Assembly: GCA_018372555.1 (NCBI GenBank)
Contig: JAHAIU010000209.1
Coordinates: 1-5,251, forward strand
Length of the DNA stretch: 5,251 bases
Direction of reading: 5' to 3'
Source: Clostridium sp.
Lineage (GTDB): Bacteria; Bacillota; Clostridia; Clostridiales; Clostridiaceae
Below the pieces are notes generated by a model, which did no database searches, was not told where the DNA came from, and saw nothing but the letters and a program-made list of their open reading frames with translations. Of this stretch, positions 4,515-5,251 are shown in pieces; the first letter of the stretch is position 1, and each line of letters begins with the position of its first letter. The translations under genes were made by a program, and so were the position numbers.

Positions 4515-5147
4515 CTAGTCTAATTTGACTTGTATCTCTTTATTACTAAATATATTAGATTTATATTTTAATACTAAGGCACTATCGCCTGTAGGTTGTT
4601 CAAATGCTATACTTCCAGAAACACTTCCACCAGCTGCTAATTTACCACTTGATAATGAAGTATCATTATTAATTGTCGTAAATGCTTGATCAGTTATTTG
4701 TCCTTGACTATTTTGCATTTTAAAATCAAAAGGATTGTAAGATATCTCTGATGAACCACCATTCTTAATTGTTACAGAAACTATAACAAACTCATTTCCA
4801 TCCTTTGGCTTATCCCATTCAGATCCATTACTTTTCTCAACACTATTAATAATTAAAATATTATCTCCTAATTTAACCTCTTCACCAACTGAATAAAATT
4901 CCTTTGTATCATCTGTTTTATTATTATCAGTAGTTTCACTTTGAGGAGTACTATCAGTGTTAGAATCCTTATCCTTTTCTCCAGAACCAAGAGATCCAAT
5001 AAGTATAAATGCTAATAATAAAATTATAAGCCACATCCACCACTTTTTATAAATAGGCTTTTTGTTTTTAGCACCACAACTTGGACACTTTTTCGCTGAA
5101 GCTGCTATTTCAGCATTACAAGTTTTACAATTAATTAATTTTGACAT
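4515..5147 (-). CDS. Membrane-anchored zinc-ribbon protein with extracellular DUF4352 domain
   Basis: This 210-residue protein has four visible parts. Residues 7-24 form a zinc ribbon with Cys7-x2-Cys10 and Cys21-x2-Cys24, ending in CPSCGAKN. A Lys-rich stretch (27-35) precedes one hydrophobic segment (about 36-53, starting WWMW), so the N-terminus should be cytoplasmic. A low-complexity Ser/Thr/Asp/Lys linker spans about 55-83. The C-terminal domain (about 84-210) resembles DUF4352, a beta-sandwich of the telokin/MPT63-like fold, with the typical core NEFVIVSVTIKNGG (119-132) and a later LAAGGSVSGSIAFEQP stretch. This architecture is common in clostridia, and its function is not established. 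ATG 5147 has AGGGGG seven bases upstream. The gene has its own terminator and lies on the same strand as the sugar operon without being part of it, and nothing links it to alpha-glucoside use. No signal-peptidase or lipobox motif is evident, so it probably stays membrane-anchored. Confidence 0.85.
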   Translation of the reverse strand: MSKLINCKTCNAEIAASAKKCPSCGAKNKKPIYKKWWMWLIILLLAFILIGSLGSGEKDKDSNTDSTPQSETTDNNKTDDTKEFYSVGEEVKLGDNILIINSVEKSNGSEWDKPKDGNEFVIVSVTIKNGGSSEISYNPFDFKMQNSQGQITDQAFTTINNDTSLSSGKLAAGGSVSGSIAFEQPTGDSALVLKYKSNIFSNKEIQVKLD

Positions 5148-5251
5148 TATTTTTCCCCCTAAACATTATATATTCAAATACACATAATATACTAGCACCT
5201 TTTACATTTTTTATTAATATTATATATTTATACCATTCTATATAATTTTTG
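5148..5251 (-). promoter_or_regulatory. Upstream region of the zinc-ribbon gene
   Basis: This extremely AT-rich stretch precedes the zinc-ribbon gene. The ribosome binding site AGGGGG is at 5155-5160. Several TATAAT-like hexamers occur on the minus strand, for example around 5166-5171, but none has a convincing -35 partner at 16-18 bases, so no promoter can be chosen. No ORF on either strand and no hairpin with a T-run is apparent. Confidence 0.4.

Noticed and set aside
1..5251. CRISPR arrays, tRNA/rRNA genes, insertion sequences, or phage attachment sites
   Set aside because: No regularly spaced direct repeats, cloverleaf-like segments, transposase fragments or terminal inverted repeats were found by reading both strands.

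Overview
The window is very AT-rich, with AGA/TTA/ATA-heavy codon use, purine-rich AGGAGG-type ribosome binding sites and Gram-positive regulatory elements (LicT-type antiterminator sites, cre-like boxes, a consensus housekeeping promoter). This suggests a low-GC Firmicute, most likely Clostridium sensu stricto. That assignment is inference from composition and gene content.

Layout. Bases 2-46 on the plus strand look like the last 14 codons of a gene whose body lies outside the window. A convergent AT-rich gap (47-265) follows, ending in a strong terminator that serves the minus strand. Everything else is on the minus strand, so transcription runs from high to low coordinates. A stand-alone gene for a membrane-anchored zinc-ribbon/DUF4352 protein (4515-5147) has its own terminator (4461-4502). 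Next comes a sugar operon: consensus promoter (4359-4387), antiterminator-binding RNA site RAT1 with terminator T1, a BglG/LicT-family antiterminator (3413-4243), RAT2 with terminator T2, an alpha-glucoside-type PTS EIICB permease (1660-3255), a GH4 6-phospho-alpha-glucosidase (266-1618), and the final terminator.

How it should work. The permease imports and phosphorylates an alpha-glucoside such as maltose, and the GH4 enzyme hydrolyses the phosphorylated sugar using NAD+ and a divalent metal. Without sugar the permease's EIIB domain is expected to keep the antiterminator inactive, so transcription stops at T1 and T2. With sugar the antiterminator dimer binds both RAT hairpins, which share seven bases with the terminator stems, and transcription reads through both its own gene and the transport/hydrolysis genes. 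Two cre-like boxes, one overlapping the -35 element and one just before the permease gene, suggest added CcpA catabolite control. No EIIA domain is encoded here, so it must come from elsewhere in the genome.

The components belong to known families and I see no wholly new system. The most interesting points are the E. coli bgl-like double-attenuator plan applied to alpha-glucoside genes, the overlap of RAT2 with the antiterminator's stop codon, a sacB-like RAT paired with a Ser at the LicT Arg27 position, and the cre box lying on the -35 element.
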